Assembly (NCBI GenBank): GCA_035307785.1
Contig: DATGHS010000166.1
Coordinates: 1 to 37,930 of the forward strand
Direction: 5' to 3'
Source: DATGHS01 sp035307785
Lineage (GTDB): Bacteria; Planctomycetota; Planctomycetia; Gemmatales; Gemmataceae
DNA length: 37,930 bases
Shown: positions 22,821 through 31,739 of the stretch, piece after piece
How the letters are laid out: each line of letters begins with the position of its first letter
Numbering within the stretch: the stretch's first letter is position 1
Notes under the pieces: model-generated
The model's database searches: none
What the model saw: the letters and a program-made list of their open reading frames with translations, nothing else
Told to the model about the DNA's origin: nothing
Made by a program: the position numbers and the translations under genes

Positions 22821-25800
22821 ATGCCCGTCGATGTCTGCCCGTCGGCCGAAGAGTTCCGCAAATTGCTTTCCGGTGAGCTATCCGCTGCCGATGTCGATGC
22901 CATCGCGCAGCATTTGGAAAGCTGCGCGCGCTGCCCGGAAACGCTTCAAAGTCTCGGAGACGACACTTTGGTTCGGGCCTTACGCAGCGGTTCCGGCAAA
23001 GTTACCGGGTATCCGGCGCGCATCGAGCGGCTGATTTCCAGATGTCTATTCGACCGAACCATTAGTCAGCCCGACACGAATGCCGATTCCGACACGACAC
23101 CGCCGGCAGAAAACGAATCTCCAGACGGCATCGACTTAAGTTTCCTTTCGCCGCCGCAACAGGGCGATGAGATCGGCCGGCTGAACGGGTACCGCGTGCT
23201 GCGCCTACTCGGCGCCGGCGGTATGGGTATGGTGCTGGAAGCCGAGGATATAAAGCTCAATCGGCCCGTGGCCCTTAAAGTCATGCGGCCGGAAATGGCG
23301 GCCAGACCGACCGCCAAGGACCGCTTTCTGCGCGAAGCCCAAGCGGCTGCAAAGCTCAGTCACGACCATATCGTCACCATTTACCAAGTGGGCGAAGACA
23401 ACGGTGTACCGTTCATCGCGTTGCAATTCCTCACCGGCGAATCGCTGGCCGACCGACTCAAGCGCGAGCGCTTGCCCATAGTGGAAGTCGTTCGCATCGG
23501 CCAGGAAATTGCTTCTGGTTTGGCCGCTGCGCACAATCGGGGCTTGATTCACCGCGACATCAAGCCCGCCAACATTTGGCTCGAAGACCCAAAGCCCACG
23601 GACGGTAGTCCGTGGGGTGCTGGCCGCGTGAAAATCCTCGATTTCGGCATCGCACGCATCTCCAGCGAGAAGGGCCAATTGACGCAGACCGGCGCGATCC
23701 TCGGCACCCCGGCGTACATGGCCCCCGAGCAGGCGCGCGGCAAGCCAGTGGATGCCCGAGCCGATCTTTTTAGCCTCGGTTGCGTGCTGTACGAGATGAG
23801 CATTGGCCGGCGGCCATTCCAAGGCGACGACCCATTGTCCATTCTTTCCAGCCTGGCGCTCGACGAGCCGCCGTTGCCGCACGAGGTAGACCCGCAGGTT
23901 CCGCTGGCACTGTCGGCACTCATTCAGCAACTGCTGGCCAAAGAACCGGAGCAGCGCACGCAAAATGCTGCGGAAGCCATGCGAGCGCTAGCTGCAATCC
24001 AAGCGGAGCTAAAGCCGACGATTACTGCAGGGACAGCTTCCATGAACCCTTGGAAGGAAATCAATCGTTATGAGCCGAAGTCCACGGCAGTCGAAAAGAG
24101 CCGGCTGGCGCTTGCGAGTAAGCAACGCCTCTCGCAGCGGAAACGCTGGATCATCGGCATGGCGATCGCGGTTTTGCTGTTTTTCATAGTCGGCGTCAGC
24201 CTGGCAGGCTACTGGATGACGTTCAAAACTAAGGACGGCACCCTGGTAGTGCAAGTCGATGGCGATGCCGATGTGCGCTTCAAGAATGACAAGATCGAAA
24301 TCTATGACGAGTCCGGAACCATTCTGAAATACCAACTTCAACCGAGTGACCGCAACAAGACGCTGCCGCCCGGCAAGTACGTGATCCGCGTCACCGGCCC
24401 GGACGGGCTGAAACTCGACACCGATCGTTTCGAGATGACAAGGGCCGGAATGACGGTGCACGTATCAGTAGATCAGTCAGCAGCCGTGATGACCAAGAAG
24501 GAAGATAAAAATCCGGATCGTCGCGCAGCGGAATGGGTGCTGTCGCTCGGCGGCACCGTACAAGTCAATAGCACGGCGGAAATCTACCGATCCGCAACAC
24601 AGTTACCCGCGGCCAAATTCAATCTCACATCGGTAGAGCTTGGTGCAAACAAGTCGGTGACCGACACCGACCTGGTCAGGCTGAAAGATTGCACCAATTT
24701 GATGGTCCTCGATTTGCACGACACCCGGATCGGCGATGCCGGGTTGGCGCATCTGAAGGATTACAAGAAATTGACCTACGTGCAATTCGGCGACACGCAA
24801 ATTACCGATGCCGGGCTGGCGTATTTGAAGAATTGCAAGGATCTGGCGCATCTCAACTTGTACAGCACGCGCGTCGGCGACGAAGGAATGGCGAACTTCC
24901 AGGACTTCCGAAGAATTACGCATTTGGATTTGAGCACCACGGACGTGACCGACAAGGGCTTGGCTAATTTCAAGGACTGCAAGAAGCTGGAGAGATTGGC
25001 CCTTCAAAGCACGGCAGTGACCGATACTGGCCTGGCTTACTTCAAGGATTGCAAGCATTTAGTTCACCTGAATTTGAACATGACGCAAGTGACCGACAGG
25101 GGGCTCGCCTACTTCAAAGACTGCAAACTTCTCAGCGAACTCAAATTGCAGAAGACCAATGTCAGCCCAGCGGCCGTCGAGGCGTTCGCCAAGGACATCC
25201 CTCAATGCAAGATCATCCTCGATGACCGCTTGATAGAGCCAAAGCAGTCTGCCGACCCCGATCGTCGCGTCGCCGAATGGGTGGTCTCCGCCGGCGGGTT
25301 TGTCGTGGTTCGCCCGAACTTCATGAACGAGAAAAACGCGTGGTATGTCGTCGACAAAAGTCAGTCAGCTGATGTTCGGAAGCCGCCTTCCGGGAATTCA
25401 GCATGGGGCGCGGGCGAAGTCATTCTGACGCCCACGCTTCCCGCCGGTCCCGTCGAGTTGATGCGCGTCAGTTTCTATCGAAGACAACTAAGCGACGATG
25501 GACTGGCGCAAATCGCCCCGGCAACCGGGATCGTCTGGCTCAATTTGGAAAACACCGCGGTCACGGGTGCCGGGCTGGCGCATCTCAAGGGGATGAAGAA
25601 GCTCACTGATCTGGTTCTAACCGGTACTCGCGTAGGCGATGATGGTCTGAAGCACTTGCAACCCCTAACGCACTTGGAGGGGCTCTGGCTGAATAACACG
25701 TCGATCAGCGATGCCGGCTTGTTGGATCTACAGGGCCTGTCGTCGCTGCAACGGCTCTATCTGCACAAAACGAAGGGGACCGCGCCCGGCGTGGCCAAGC

Positions 25801-25895
25801 TGCAAAAGGCGCTGCCAACTTGCAAGATTGCATCCGACTTCGACACGCTTGAGCCGAAAACTCCGGGCGCTGACGGTTCCGGCGCGCCAAAATGA
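22821..25895 (+). CDS. Membrane Ser/Thr protein kinase with N-terminal zinc motif and LRR repeats
   Basis: A 1024-residue protein. Residues 1-45 contain an anti-sigma-like zinc motif H31-x3-C35-x2-C38 (HLESCARC) plus C6. The kinase domain (~121-395) is complete: GAGGMG at 131-136, K153, HRDIKPAN at 244-251, DFG at 274-276, APE at 301-303. A transmembrane helix follows at ~443-465. The external part has a small beta domain and then two leucine-rich-repeat-like blocks (~600-790 and ~890-1000) built on units such as DAGLAHLKDCKKLTYL. LRR units commonly bind ligands or proteins. GGAG precedes the ATG by nine bases. With the sigma gene just upstream it is likely a signalling pair; the stimulus is unknown. 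Confidence 0.94.
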   Translation: MPVDVCPSAEEFRKLLSGELSAADVDAIAQHLESCARCPETLQSLGDDTLVRALRSGSGKVTGYPARIERLISRCLFDRTISQPDTNADSDTTPPAENESPDGIDLSFLSPPQQGDEIGRLNGYRVLRLLGAGGMGMVLEAEDIKLNRPVALKVMRPEMAARPTAKDRFLREAQAAAKLSHDHIVTIYQVGEDNGVPFIALQFLTGESLADRLKRERLPIVEVVRIGQEIASGLAAAHNRGLIHRDIKPANIWLEDPKPTDGSPWGAGRVKILDFGIARISSEKGQLTQTGAILGTPAYMAPEQARGKPVDARADLFSLGCVLYEMSIGRRPFQGDDPLSILSSLALDEPPLPHEVDPQVPLALSALIQQLLAKEPEQRTQNAAEAMRALAAIQAELKPTITAGTASMNPWKEINRYEPKSTAVEKSRLALASKQRLSQRKRWIIGMAIAVLLFFIVGVSLAGYWMTFKTKDGTLVVQVDGDADVRFKNDKIEIYDESGTILKYQLQPSDRNKTLPPGKYVIRVTGPDGLKLDTDRFEMTRAGMTVHVSVDQSAAVMTKKEDKNPDRRAAEWVLSLGGTVQVNSTAEIYRSATQLPAAKFNLTSVELGANKSVTDTDLVRLKDCTNLMVLDLHDTRIGDAGLAHLKDYKKLTYVQFGDTQITDAGLAYLKNCKDLAHLNLYSTRVGDEGMANFQDFRRITHLDLSTTDVTDKGLANFKDCKKLERLALQSTAVTDTGLAYFKDCKHLVHLNLNMTQVTDRGLAYFKDCKLLSELKLQKTNVSPAAVEAFAKDIPQCKIILDDRLIEPKQSADPDRRVAEWVVSAGGFVVVRPNFMNEKNAWYVVDKSQSADVRKPPSGNSAWGAGEVILTPTLPAGPVELMRVSFYRRQLSDDGLAQIAPATGIVWLNLENTAVTGAGLAHLKGMKKLTDLVLTGTRVGDDGLKHLQPLTHLEGLWLNNTSISDAGLLDLQGLSSLQRLYLHKTKGTAPGVAKLQKALPTCKIASDFDTLEPKTPGADGSGAPK

Positions 25896-25926
25896 ACGTT
25901 CAGTTTCTTAGCCGTCGATCAGCTGA

Positions 25927-27240
25927 CTAGGAGGGAATTGCCCGGCGCTCGAATCCCACGGCGCGCTCGCACCACATGGCCCAGCGGAAGAGTTCTTCTT
26001 CGCTGAATTTATCGCCGACAAGCTGCGCACACAGCGGCATGCCGTCTTGCGTCCAGGCGATGGGAAACGAAATCACCGGCAGCCCGGTGTAACTCCACGG
26101 CGAATTGAAGATCGGGTCGCCAGTCGTTGCAGCAGGCGGAGCGGCCCCGAGCGTGGCCGGGCACAAGAAGGCGTGTGCTTCGCTTAGTTCCAGTTGCTCG
26201 CTGAGCGCATCGGTGAGCACGTCTTTATGGTGGAGACTGCGAACGTAGGCCGTGGCGGAGGTCGCCAGGCCTTCGCGAATCAGCCCGCTAATTTTGGGCG
26301 GATAATCTTCCGGGTGCTTGTGAATGCGCATTTCGTGCACTTCGGCCGCTTCCACGGCCATGATCACCGCGTGTTGTTGAACTACTTCGGAAAACGGCGC
26401 CGGCGGATCGATGGGCAAGATTTTCGCGCCGGCGCTCATCAATTTGCGCTTCGCCAATGCCATTGCATTTTGCATTTCGGGGATGGCGCGTTCCGCGAAC
26501 ATGCCGCCCAACAGGCCGAGGCAGGGCGGTTGCTCGGGGTCGGCCGTGGCCATCTGCGCGTTGAATGTGGGATAAGGATCCGCAATGGTGCTGAAGAGGA
26601 TTGCCAGGTCTTTCACACAACCGGCCATGACGCCGGGATGATCCATTGACGGTGCAAGCGGGACAACACCGTCTGCAGTGACCCGGCCGTAAGTCGGCTT
26701 GATGCCGCATGCGCCGCAGAAGGAAGCCGGCCGCGTGATCGAGCCGCCGGTCTGCGATGCGGTGGCGCCCAAGCACATGCCGCAGGCAATGGCCGCAGCG
26801 GAACCGCTGCTGCTGCCGCCCGGCGTGCGCTCCAGGTTCCAGGGATTGCGCGTCGGTGGCGGGTCGAAGCTCGCATACGCTGTTGTTACCGTCTTGCCGA
26901 CGAAAACAGCTCCGGCCTGCCGCAGACGCTCGACTACAGGGCAGTCTTTGCGTGCGATGCTGTTGGCCCACAATTTCGACCCGGCCGCCGTGGGCCAGTC
27001 GAAAACATCGAAGATGTCTTTGACGCCAATCGGAATGCCGTGCAGCGGACCGCGATACAGGCCGCGCTCCAGTTCCTTCGTCATCAGTTCGGCTTGTGCG
27101 CGACCTTCTTCGCGGGCCAAAAAGACCCAAGCATGAACCTTGCTTTCCAACTGATCGATGCGCTGCAGGCATTGATCGAAGAGTTGCAGCGGGGTGACTT
27201 TCCGAGCGCGAATCAATTCGGCAGCTTCGTGAAGGAGCAT
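25927..27240 (-). CDS. Amidase-signature family amidase
   Basis: A 437-residue amidase-signature enzyme (GatA/AtzF-type fold), which hydrolyses or transfers amide nitrogen. The triad is visible: Lys74 in PIGVKDIFD, the cis-Ser within GGSSSGSAAA (141-150), and the nucleophile S167 in ASQTGGSITRPASFCGACG. It is shorter than a typical GatA and has no GatB or GatC gene beside it, so it is probably a stand-alone amidase. The substrate is unknown. The ATG at 27240 is preferred; the frame extends 29 residues further to 27327, but that part is not family-like. It runs toward the 3' end of the kinase gene (convergent). Confidence 0.88.
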   Translation of the reverse strand: MLLHEAAELIRARKVTPLQLFDQCLQRIDQLESKVHAWVFLAREEGRAQAELMTKELERGLYRGPLHGIPIGVKDIFDVFDWPTAAGSKLWANSIARKDCPVVERLRQAGAVFVGKTVTTAYASFDPPPTRNPWNLERTPGGSSSGSAAAIACGMCLGATASQTGGSITRPASFCGACGIKPTYGRVTADGVVPLAPSMDHPGVMAGCVKDLAILFSTIADPYPTFNAQMATADPEQPPCLGLLGGMFAERAIPEMQNAMALAKRKLMSAGAKILPIDPPAPFSEVVQQHAVIMAVEAAEVHEMRIHKHPEDYPPKISGLIREGLATSATAYVRSLHHKDVLTDALSEQLELSEAHAFLCPATLGAAPPAATTGDPIFNSPWSYTGLPVISFPIAWTQDGMPLCAQLVGDKFSEEELFRWAMWCERAVGFERRAIPS

Positions 27241-27339
27241 CGGCGCAGATTCCGGAAGTCTGAACAGACGGTAAGTAAGGAAACGAAGAAGACAGGATGA
27301 ATATACGGACGAGTCGGCGAATTTCACCAGCGACGAAGA

Positions 27340-27401
27340 TTCCGTAGACGACGCTGCCAGCGTCGCTATTCGCGACGACGCTGGCAGCGTCGTCTACGGA
27401 A
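27340..27401. repeat. Perfect 26-bp palindrome, CGTAGACGACGCTGCCAGCG type
   Basis: The arms at 27340-27365 and 27376-27401 are perfect reverse complements over 26 bp with a 10-nt loop. The arm core is TCCGTAGACGACGCTGCCAG. It ends 12 nt before the stop codon of the GlsB-like gene and is thus in that gene's 3' untranslated region and in front of the amidase gene. It is unrelated in sequence to the other palindromes. Confidence 0.9.
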
Positions 27402-27412
27402 ATAATGCCCGA

Positions 27413-27667
27413 TCATGCGTCGCGCCGAACCAACTTCAAGACAAAAAGCAATAGGATGGCGCCGATTGTTGCAGTGATCAGTGAACCCAGAAATCCCGAA
27501 ACAGGAATGCTGACATTCAACAAGGAAAATAAATATCCGCCAATGATGGCCCCCACGATCCCCACCACGATGTTGACAAGTATGCCGAGACCTCGCCCTC
27601 GAACGACGAGGCCGGCCAGCCAGCCGGCAATCAGGCCTATCAGGATGAACCAGAGAATGTTGTCCAT
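27413..27667 (-). CDS. GlsB/YeaQ/YmgE-type stress membrane protein
   Basis: An 84-residue protein with three hydrophobic helices. The pattern ILWFILIGLIAGWLAGLVVRGRG, then VGIVGAIIGGYLF, and a last helix ending in LVRRDA is typical of the GlsB/YeaQ/YmgE ('transglycosylase-associated') family, small inner-membrane proteins induced by general stress. Their mechanism is unknown. A strong ribosome site, GGGAGGAACATC, precedes the ATG at 27667. It is followed on the same strand by the amidase gene. Confidence 0.92.
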   Translation of the reverse strand: MDNILWFILIGLIAGWLAGLVVRGRGLGILVNIVVGIVGAIIGGYLFSLLNVSIPVSGFLGSLITATIGAILLLFVLKLVRRDA

Positions 27668-27701
27668 GATGTTCCTCCCTTATTTAGCATTTTCTTTTTT
27701 T

Positions 27702-27721
27702 CCTCGCTTGCGCTTCGGGCT
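27702..27721. repeat. Single arm of the GAGCC...AAGCGA palindrome family
   Basis: The sequence CCTCGCTTGCGCTTCGGGCT matches the right arm of the GAGCCGGAAGCGCAAGCGA-type palindromes (reverse complement AGCCCGAAGCGCAAGCGAGG) with a few substitutions. The matching left arm is missing. It lies between the YbdK-type and GlsB-like genes and looks like a remnant. Confidence 0.5.
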
Positions 27722-27760
27722 AACCAACCGCGAAGTTGGACAGTCCACGACAATTCCTCT

Positions 27761-28960
27761 TTACGCCTCGGCCGCTAGTTCCTTCGCCAGTCGGCCTTTC
27801 ATTTCGTTCATGACGGCCTTCCAGTCGCCGATATCGCGGAAGCGGTTCCGCTGCCACTCAGCGCCGGATTCGAATTTCTCGACGTTGCCCAGCGCTGCCA
27901 ACATGGGCCAGTCGCCGGTTTCTTTGGCGATCGGCTCCAACCGCCGCACCAATTCGACCGCATCCTGACGCAACTGCCGGCGCTTGCCGGACGGCGTGCG
28001 GATGTACATGCCGTTGAGCCCATAGCGGGTCGCCAGCCATTTGTTCTCGACGGCAATCCAGTGCTTGCGAATGTCGCCGGCACGGGTTCGAGGTCGATCT
28101 TCCAGCAAGCGCAGGCAATGAATCACCATGCAACGCGTAAGGCCCGTCAGTGCCAAGACGGTACTCAAACTCGCCGGCATATCGCAAATCCGGAATTCAA
28201 TGGTGCCGAAATCAGGCCGCGGCCGAATGTCCCAATAGATGTCCTTGAACGAGCGGATGGTCTTGCAATCGGTCATCGTCTGGCAGAACTGGCGAAATTG
28301 CTTCCAATGCGAGAAATACCGCGGAACGCCGGCATGCGGCAGCAGGCGATAGAGGCAGGCGCGCGTGGAAGCCAGCCCGGTGTCCACGCCGTTCCAGAAT
28401 GGCGAATTCGCGGAAAGGGCGAGCAGATGCGGCAGATACTGCACCAGCATGTTGATCGTGGCAATGGCCAAATCGCCGCTGGGCACGCCCACATGCACGT
28501 GCAAGCCAAAGACCACACGCTGATGCGTCAGCCAGGCGAGGCGCTCCATGATCTGCTCATAGCGCTCCGCCGGGAAAATGACGCTGCCGCTGGTCTTGTG
28601 GAACGGATGGGTAGCGGAGAAGGCGAGATCATAGCCCAGCGAGCGCGCGATGTTGCTCAGCCGGCGCAAGCTCGGCAGCAGCTGCGAGCGCACCTCGCTC
28701 ACATTTTGGCACACGCCGGTCTTTACTTCGATCATCGACTGCATTAATTCTGCGGTCACGCCCGGAACCGCGTCGCCTTCGCAAGCTTTCAGGATTGGTA
28801 CGGCCCCGGGCGCCAGGTCCCCGGTTTCGTGATCGAGGATCATGAGTTCCAACTCTACGCCCAACGACGTTCTTGCATTGGCTCGAAATGAAAGCTCTTC
28901 CCCGCGAGCGGACCGAGCGTTCTTCGGCGTCGGAGTTTGCAATGTGGCCATAGTGGTCAT
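27761..28960 (-). CDS. YbdK-type carboxylate-amine ligase
   Basis: A 399-residue protein of the GCS2/YbdK family, ATP-dependent ligases related to glutamate-cysteine ligase. The N-terminal SLGVELELMILD and the strand ELMQSMIEVKTGVC are diagnostic, as are VVFGLHVHVGVPSGD, LLALSANSPFWNGVDTG and DFGTIEFRICDMP. E. coli YbdK has weak gamma-glutamylcysteine ligase activity, and the physiological substrate is generally unknown. The ATG at 28960 has GGGAG eight bases upstream. It forms a same-strand series with GlsB and the amidase, but the intervening palindromes argue against a simple operon. Confidence 0.93.
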   Translation of the reverse strand: MTTMATLQTPTPKNARSARGEELSFRANARTSLGVELELMILDHETGDLAPGAVPILKACEGDAVPGVTAELMQSMIEVKTGVCQNVSEVRSQLLPSLRRLSNIARSLGYDLAFSATHPFHKTSGSVIFPAERYEQIMERLAWLTHQRVVFGLHVHVGVPSGDLAIATINMLVQYLPHLLALSANSPFWNGVDTGLASTRACLYRLLPHAGVPRYFSHWKQFRQFCQTMTDCKTIRSFKDIYWDIRPRPDFGTIEFRICDMPASLSTVLALTGLTRCMVIHCLRLLEDRPRTRAGDIRKHWIAVENKWLATRYGLNGMYIRTPSGKRRQLRQDAVELVRRLEPIAKETGDWPMLAALGNVEKFESGAEWQRNRFRDIGDWKAVMNEMKGRLAKELAAEA

Positions 28961-29135
28961 CGTTGAGTCTCCCTTTGATGCGAGGGAATTGTGGAAGCAG
29001 TTGGAATAAGGAAGATTGCGTGAACGATTACGAACGGGAGTAAATGATCGGCTGCGAACCCTTAGATTGATGCTGAAATCATTATACGAGGGTGACCGAA
29101 ATCAAGCAAGCATTGCAATCCCGCAAGCCGAATCG

Positions 29136-29170
29136 AAAAGCGGACGATTCCCAGGTTGGAAATCGTCCGC
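29136..29170 (-). terminator. Intrinsic terminator of the small secreted-protein gene
   Basis: A perfect 10-bp stem (29140-29149 with 29161-29170, gcggacgatt/aatcgtccgc) has an 11-nt loop. Read on the minus strand it is followed at once by TTTTCGATT, a short U-tract. It lies 64 bp after the stop codon of the gene at 29234-29485. Confidence 0.7.
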
Positions 29171-29233
29171 TCGCAGGGGCTTCATTGCCGGAGAGCTTAC
29201 GTCCAGGCTGTTGTACACCGTATCAGCGCCGAT

Positions 29234-29485
29234 TTATTTCTCTCGCTTGGCACGGGCCGCAGCGCGGTCCGAAAAGCCGTGTCCCGAGGGAGTGCAGGCA
29301 TCAATAGTTGCAACCACGTGGTCGCATAAATCGTCCATGGCGTCCTGCGATGCACACGGTTGATCTAAGTTCGAGCTGCTTGGAGCGGTCGTGGCCATCG
29401 GCGGATGCGCGAGCATAAAACTCGCGCTGCCGGCAATGCAAGCGCTGCCTACCAGGAAGAGCGCCATCAACATGTACTTTGACAT
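29234..29485 (-). CDS. Small secreted cysteine-containing protein, unknown function
   Basis: An 83-residue protein with a signal peptide (MSKYMLMALFLVGSACIAGSA, likely cleaved after the second Ala cluster, or a lipobox-like GSAC). The mature part has Cys residues in QPCASQDAMDDLCDHVV and DACTPSG, possibly two disulfides, and a basic tail. It was not recognised as a known family. GAGG precedes the ATG by six bases, and a good terminator follows, so it is probably a monocistronic gene. Its upstream 414 bp (29486-29899) contain no convincing gene. Confidence 0.65.
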   Translation of the reverse strand: MSKYMLMALFLVGSACIAGSASFMLAHPPMATTAPSSSNLDQPCASQDAMDDLCDHVVATIDACTPSGHGFSDRAAARAKREK

Positions 29486-29899
29486 AACGGACCTCAGGCG
29501 TTGAAAGTAACTTGGAAGAATGGGTGCCCAGGGATGGCCAACAAATAATGAAGCTTGCTCCGGACCCCATTTGCCAAGGCGCCCATCGAATGGATGCGCA
29601 GACGCCTACTATCGACAGGAGCGGATTATGGACCGCCCTTGTTGCCAGATTCGAGAAAGCTTTGGTCAACCAGGCAAGAGTTGAACGAACGCGGCTGGCT
29701 TCTAGTTAGACGGAACCGCGCCGAGGCGTGGCGCATGGAAGCAGCTTAGTGTTAGTATCGCGATTTTGGCGAAGCAAGTCAAAGCGAAATGACGGAACGA
29801 ACCAGCAATTCTTTGCGCGAACTCGCGTGGGCTCGTGCTTAATTGCACGAGGTGAACTAAAAAAGTCCTTGGAACATGCATCACCGGTGAAAGGAAAAA
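29486..29899. other. Intergenic stretch without a convincing gene
   Basis: Only overlapping short open frames with no recognisable domains, ribosome sites or hydrophobic patterns are found. It contains a small perfect hairpin, CTCGTGC/GCACGAG (29832-29838 and 29845-29851), about 49 bp upstream of argC, with no T-tract. It should contain the promoters for the divergent small secreted-protein and argC genes. Confidence 0.5.
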
Positions 29900-30922
29900 G
29901 TGAACAAGATGATTCGTGTCGCAATTCTTGGCGGGTCGGGCTACACGGCCCTGGAATTGATCAAGATTCTACTCCGGCATCCACAAGCGGAGATTGCCGT
30001 CATTACGTCACGGCAAGAGGGCACGCCGCGCATATCGGAGTTGCACCCCTCGTTGTTGGGCCGTTGCGACGTGCGTTGTGAAACGCTGGACGCCGGCCAG
30101 TTGGCGGCGCGCGGCGTGCAATGCGCTTTCGGTTGCCTGCCCCACGGGGCCAGTCGTGCGGCCATTCCGCCCGTGCTGCAGGCGGGAATTCGCGTAATCG
30201 ACCTCAGTGCCGACTATCGGTTGCGCGATCCCAATGTGTATGCCCAGTGGTACGGTGAATCGCATGACGATCTGGTTCATCTGTCCCGGGCGGTGTACGG
30301 CTTGCCGGAAATATATGGCGACGAAATTAACTCGGCCCGGCTTATCGCGAACCCGGGTTGTTATCCGCAAACGGCAATTCTCGGTTTAGCTCCGCTCATG
30401 GCCGGGCATCACATCGAGTTGCAAGGAATCATCGTCGACAGCAAGAGCGGCGTGAGCGGCGCCGGCCGCACACCGAAATTGAATTTCCACTTCCCCGAGT
30501 GCAATGAGAATTTCTCGGCCTACAACGTGGGCAAGCACCGCCACACGCCGGAGATCGAGCAAACACTAAGCGACGTTGCCGGTGAGCCGGTCGAGGTGAT
30601 CTTCACGCCGCACCTGGTGCCAATGGACCGGGGCATCTTCTCCACGATCTACGCGACGCCTCGGCGAGCGTTTACCGAAGCCCAGTTGAATGAACTGTAC
30701 CGCGAATATTATTCGGCCGAGCCGTTTATTCGTATTCGAGAGACGTTGCCGGGCACCAAGGACACCAGCGGCACTAACTTCCTTGACATTTGCGTCAAGG
30801 TTGTGCGCGGCAAGATCGTGATCCTGGCCTGTGAAGATAACTTGGTCCGCGGCGCCAGCGGCGTGGCTGTGCAGAATTTCAACCGCATGTTCGGCTTCGA
30901 CGAGCGCACGGGACTAATGTAA
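29900..30922 (+). CDS. argC: N-acetyl-gamma-glutamyl-phosphate reductase
   Basis: A 340-residue ArgC, the third step of arginine synthesis: NADPH-dependent reduction of N-acetylglutamyl phosphate to the semialdehyde. The N-terminal nucleotide-binding loop is GGSGYTALELI, and the catalytic cysteine is C154 in IANPGCYPQTA. The blocks KSGVSGAGR and FTPHLVPMDRG are also present. The full family length is retained. A GTG at 29900 has AAAGG at good spacing; the ATG three codons later is farther away, so GTG is chosen. No other arg genes are nearby, so arginine genes are scattered in this genome, which is common. Confidence 0.97.
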   Translation: MNKMIRVAILGGSGYTALELIKILLRHPQAEIAVITSRQEGTPRISELHPSLLGRCDVRCETLDAGQLAARGVQCAFGCLPHGASRAAIPPVLQAGIRVIDLSADYRLRDPNVYAQWYGESHDDLVHLSRAVYGLPEIYGDEINSARLIANPGCYPQTAILGLAPLMAGHHIELQGIIVDSKSGVSGAGRTPKLNFHFPECNENFSAYNVGKHRHTPEIEQTLSDVAGEPVEVIFTPHLVPMDRGIFSTIYATPRRAFTEAQLNELYREYYSAEPFIRIRETLPGTKDTSGTNFLDICVKVVRGKIVILACEDNLVRGASGVAVQNFNRMFGFDERTGLM

Positions 30923-31010
30923 GCGATAGGTCGAGTTCTTCCGTTCGTGTGCTCTTGCAACGCTTTGGTTACTCAGCCGAGCAGCTAGGTCCCCGCTTGG
31001 CTCCTCGTGG

Positions 31011-31610
31011 CTATTCAGCCGGCTCAAAGGCTTCATGGTCAAGCCAAGAGAAGCCGTCCTCGTCGACGGTGAAAGCGCTGCGCTCAATTCGCCGCGCCAC
31101 CCAATCCAGCCAATCTCCGAAACTTGGGGCCACGCTTTCGAAAGTATCCGACCGAAGGTGTCGTATTACAGCGCCGAACTTCGCAGTTCCTCGAACTGTC
31201 GGATCCATGTTCACGCAGAGGTTCTCTGCATCGCATTCTGCGAACGGAACCCAACTCGTATTCCACCACTCTTCGAGAGCAAAACTCGGATTCAGATCGG
31301 CTGGTTGTTCGCGTTGTTCTTCGATGATTCTCCTAAACAGAAACCAAGTATCAGCGATTCCGGTAACGCTTAGAAGCCTCCCATCATTGCAAAAACTCAC
31401 CGCGTTGCAGTCGGTCTGGCCGTTGTGCACCCGCAACGAGGCACGAAGGTCCTCGGGAAGTTGAATGCCGATCGTTGTTTCAAGATTGCGTATAGCGTCC
31501 TCGGTTGCGGCCGCAGCAAGACGGATTTTGCTCGGATCGGGAAGCACTTCACTGAGGGCGCTTTCAATGCGCTTCCAAAGAGTTGGCACAAGTTCGGGGT
31601 CGAGAGGCAT
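31011..31610 (-). CDS. SMI1/KNR4-family protein
   Basis: A 199-residue protein with the SMI1/KNR4 (SUKH) fold pattern. The N-terminal helix is followed by LETTIGIQLPEDLRASLRVHNGQ, then short strands around residue ~80-125 ending WVPFAECDAENLCVNMDP, and a late SFGDWLDWVA helix. SUKH proteins are often immunity proteins against bacterial toxins but also occur alone. No toxin gene is next to it. The ATG at 31610 has GGAG seven bases upstream; the frame opens further upstream to 31721 but without family similarity. Confidence 0.85.
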   Translation of the reverse strand: MPLDPELVPTLWKRIESALSEVLPDPSKIRLAAAATEDAIRNLETTIGIQLPEDLRASLRVHNGQTDCNAVSFCNDGRLLSVTGIADTWFLFRRIIEEQREQPADLNPSFALEEWWNTSWVPFAECDAENLCVNMDPTVRGTAKFGAVIRHLRSDTFESVAPSFGDWLDWVARRIERSAFTVDEDGFSWLDHEAFEPAE

Positions 31611-31739
31611 CGCGGTTCTCCGACGACATTCCGACTCCGCTGATTGCAGTTTTGACCTGCTGTCACAACCTGCCTCGTCGAGGGTAATGTTAGGAAACGT
31701 GCTTCTTTCCGTCACGTGCAACCATCCACGTGAACAGCC

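Noticed and set aside
24700..25200. Repetitive DNA resembling a repeat array
   Set aside because: It is the coding sequence of the LRR units of the kinase, with diverged units in frame. It has no spacer/repeat regularity of a CRISPR array.
26288..27172. A 294-residue frame in another register of the amidase gene
   Set aside because: Arg/His-rich and domain-free; the catalytic residues of the amidase lie in the other frame.
29301..29749. Short overlapping frames upstream of argC
   Set aside because: No ribosome sites, no hydrophobic pattern and no recognisable family; probably chance frames. I could not exclude a decayed gene.
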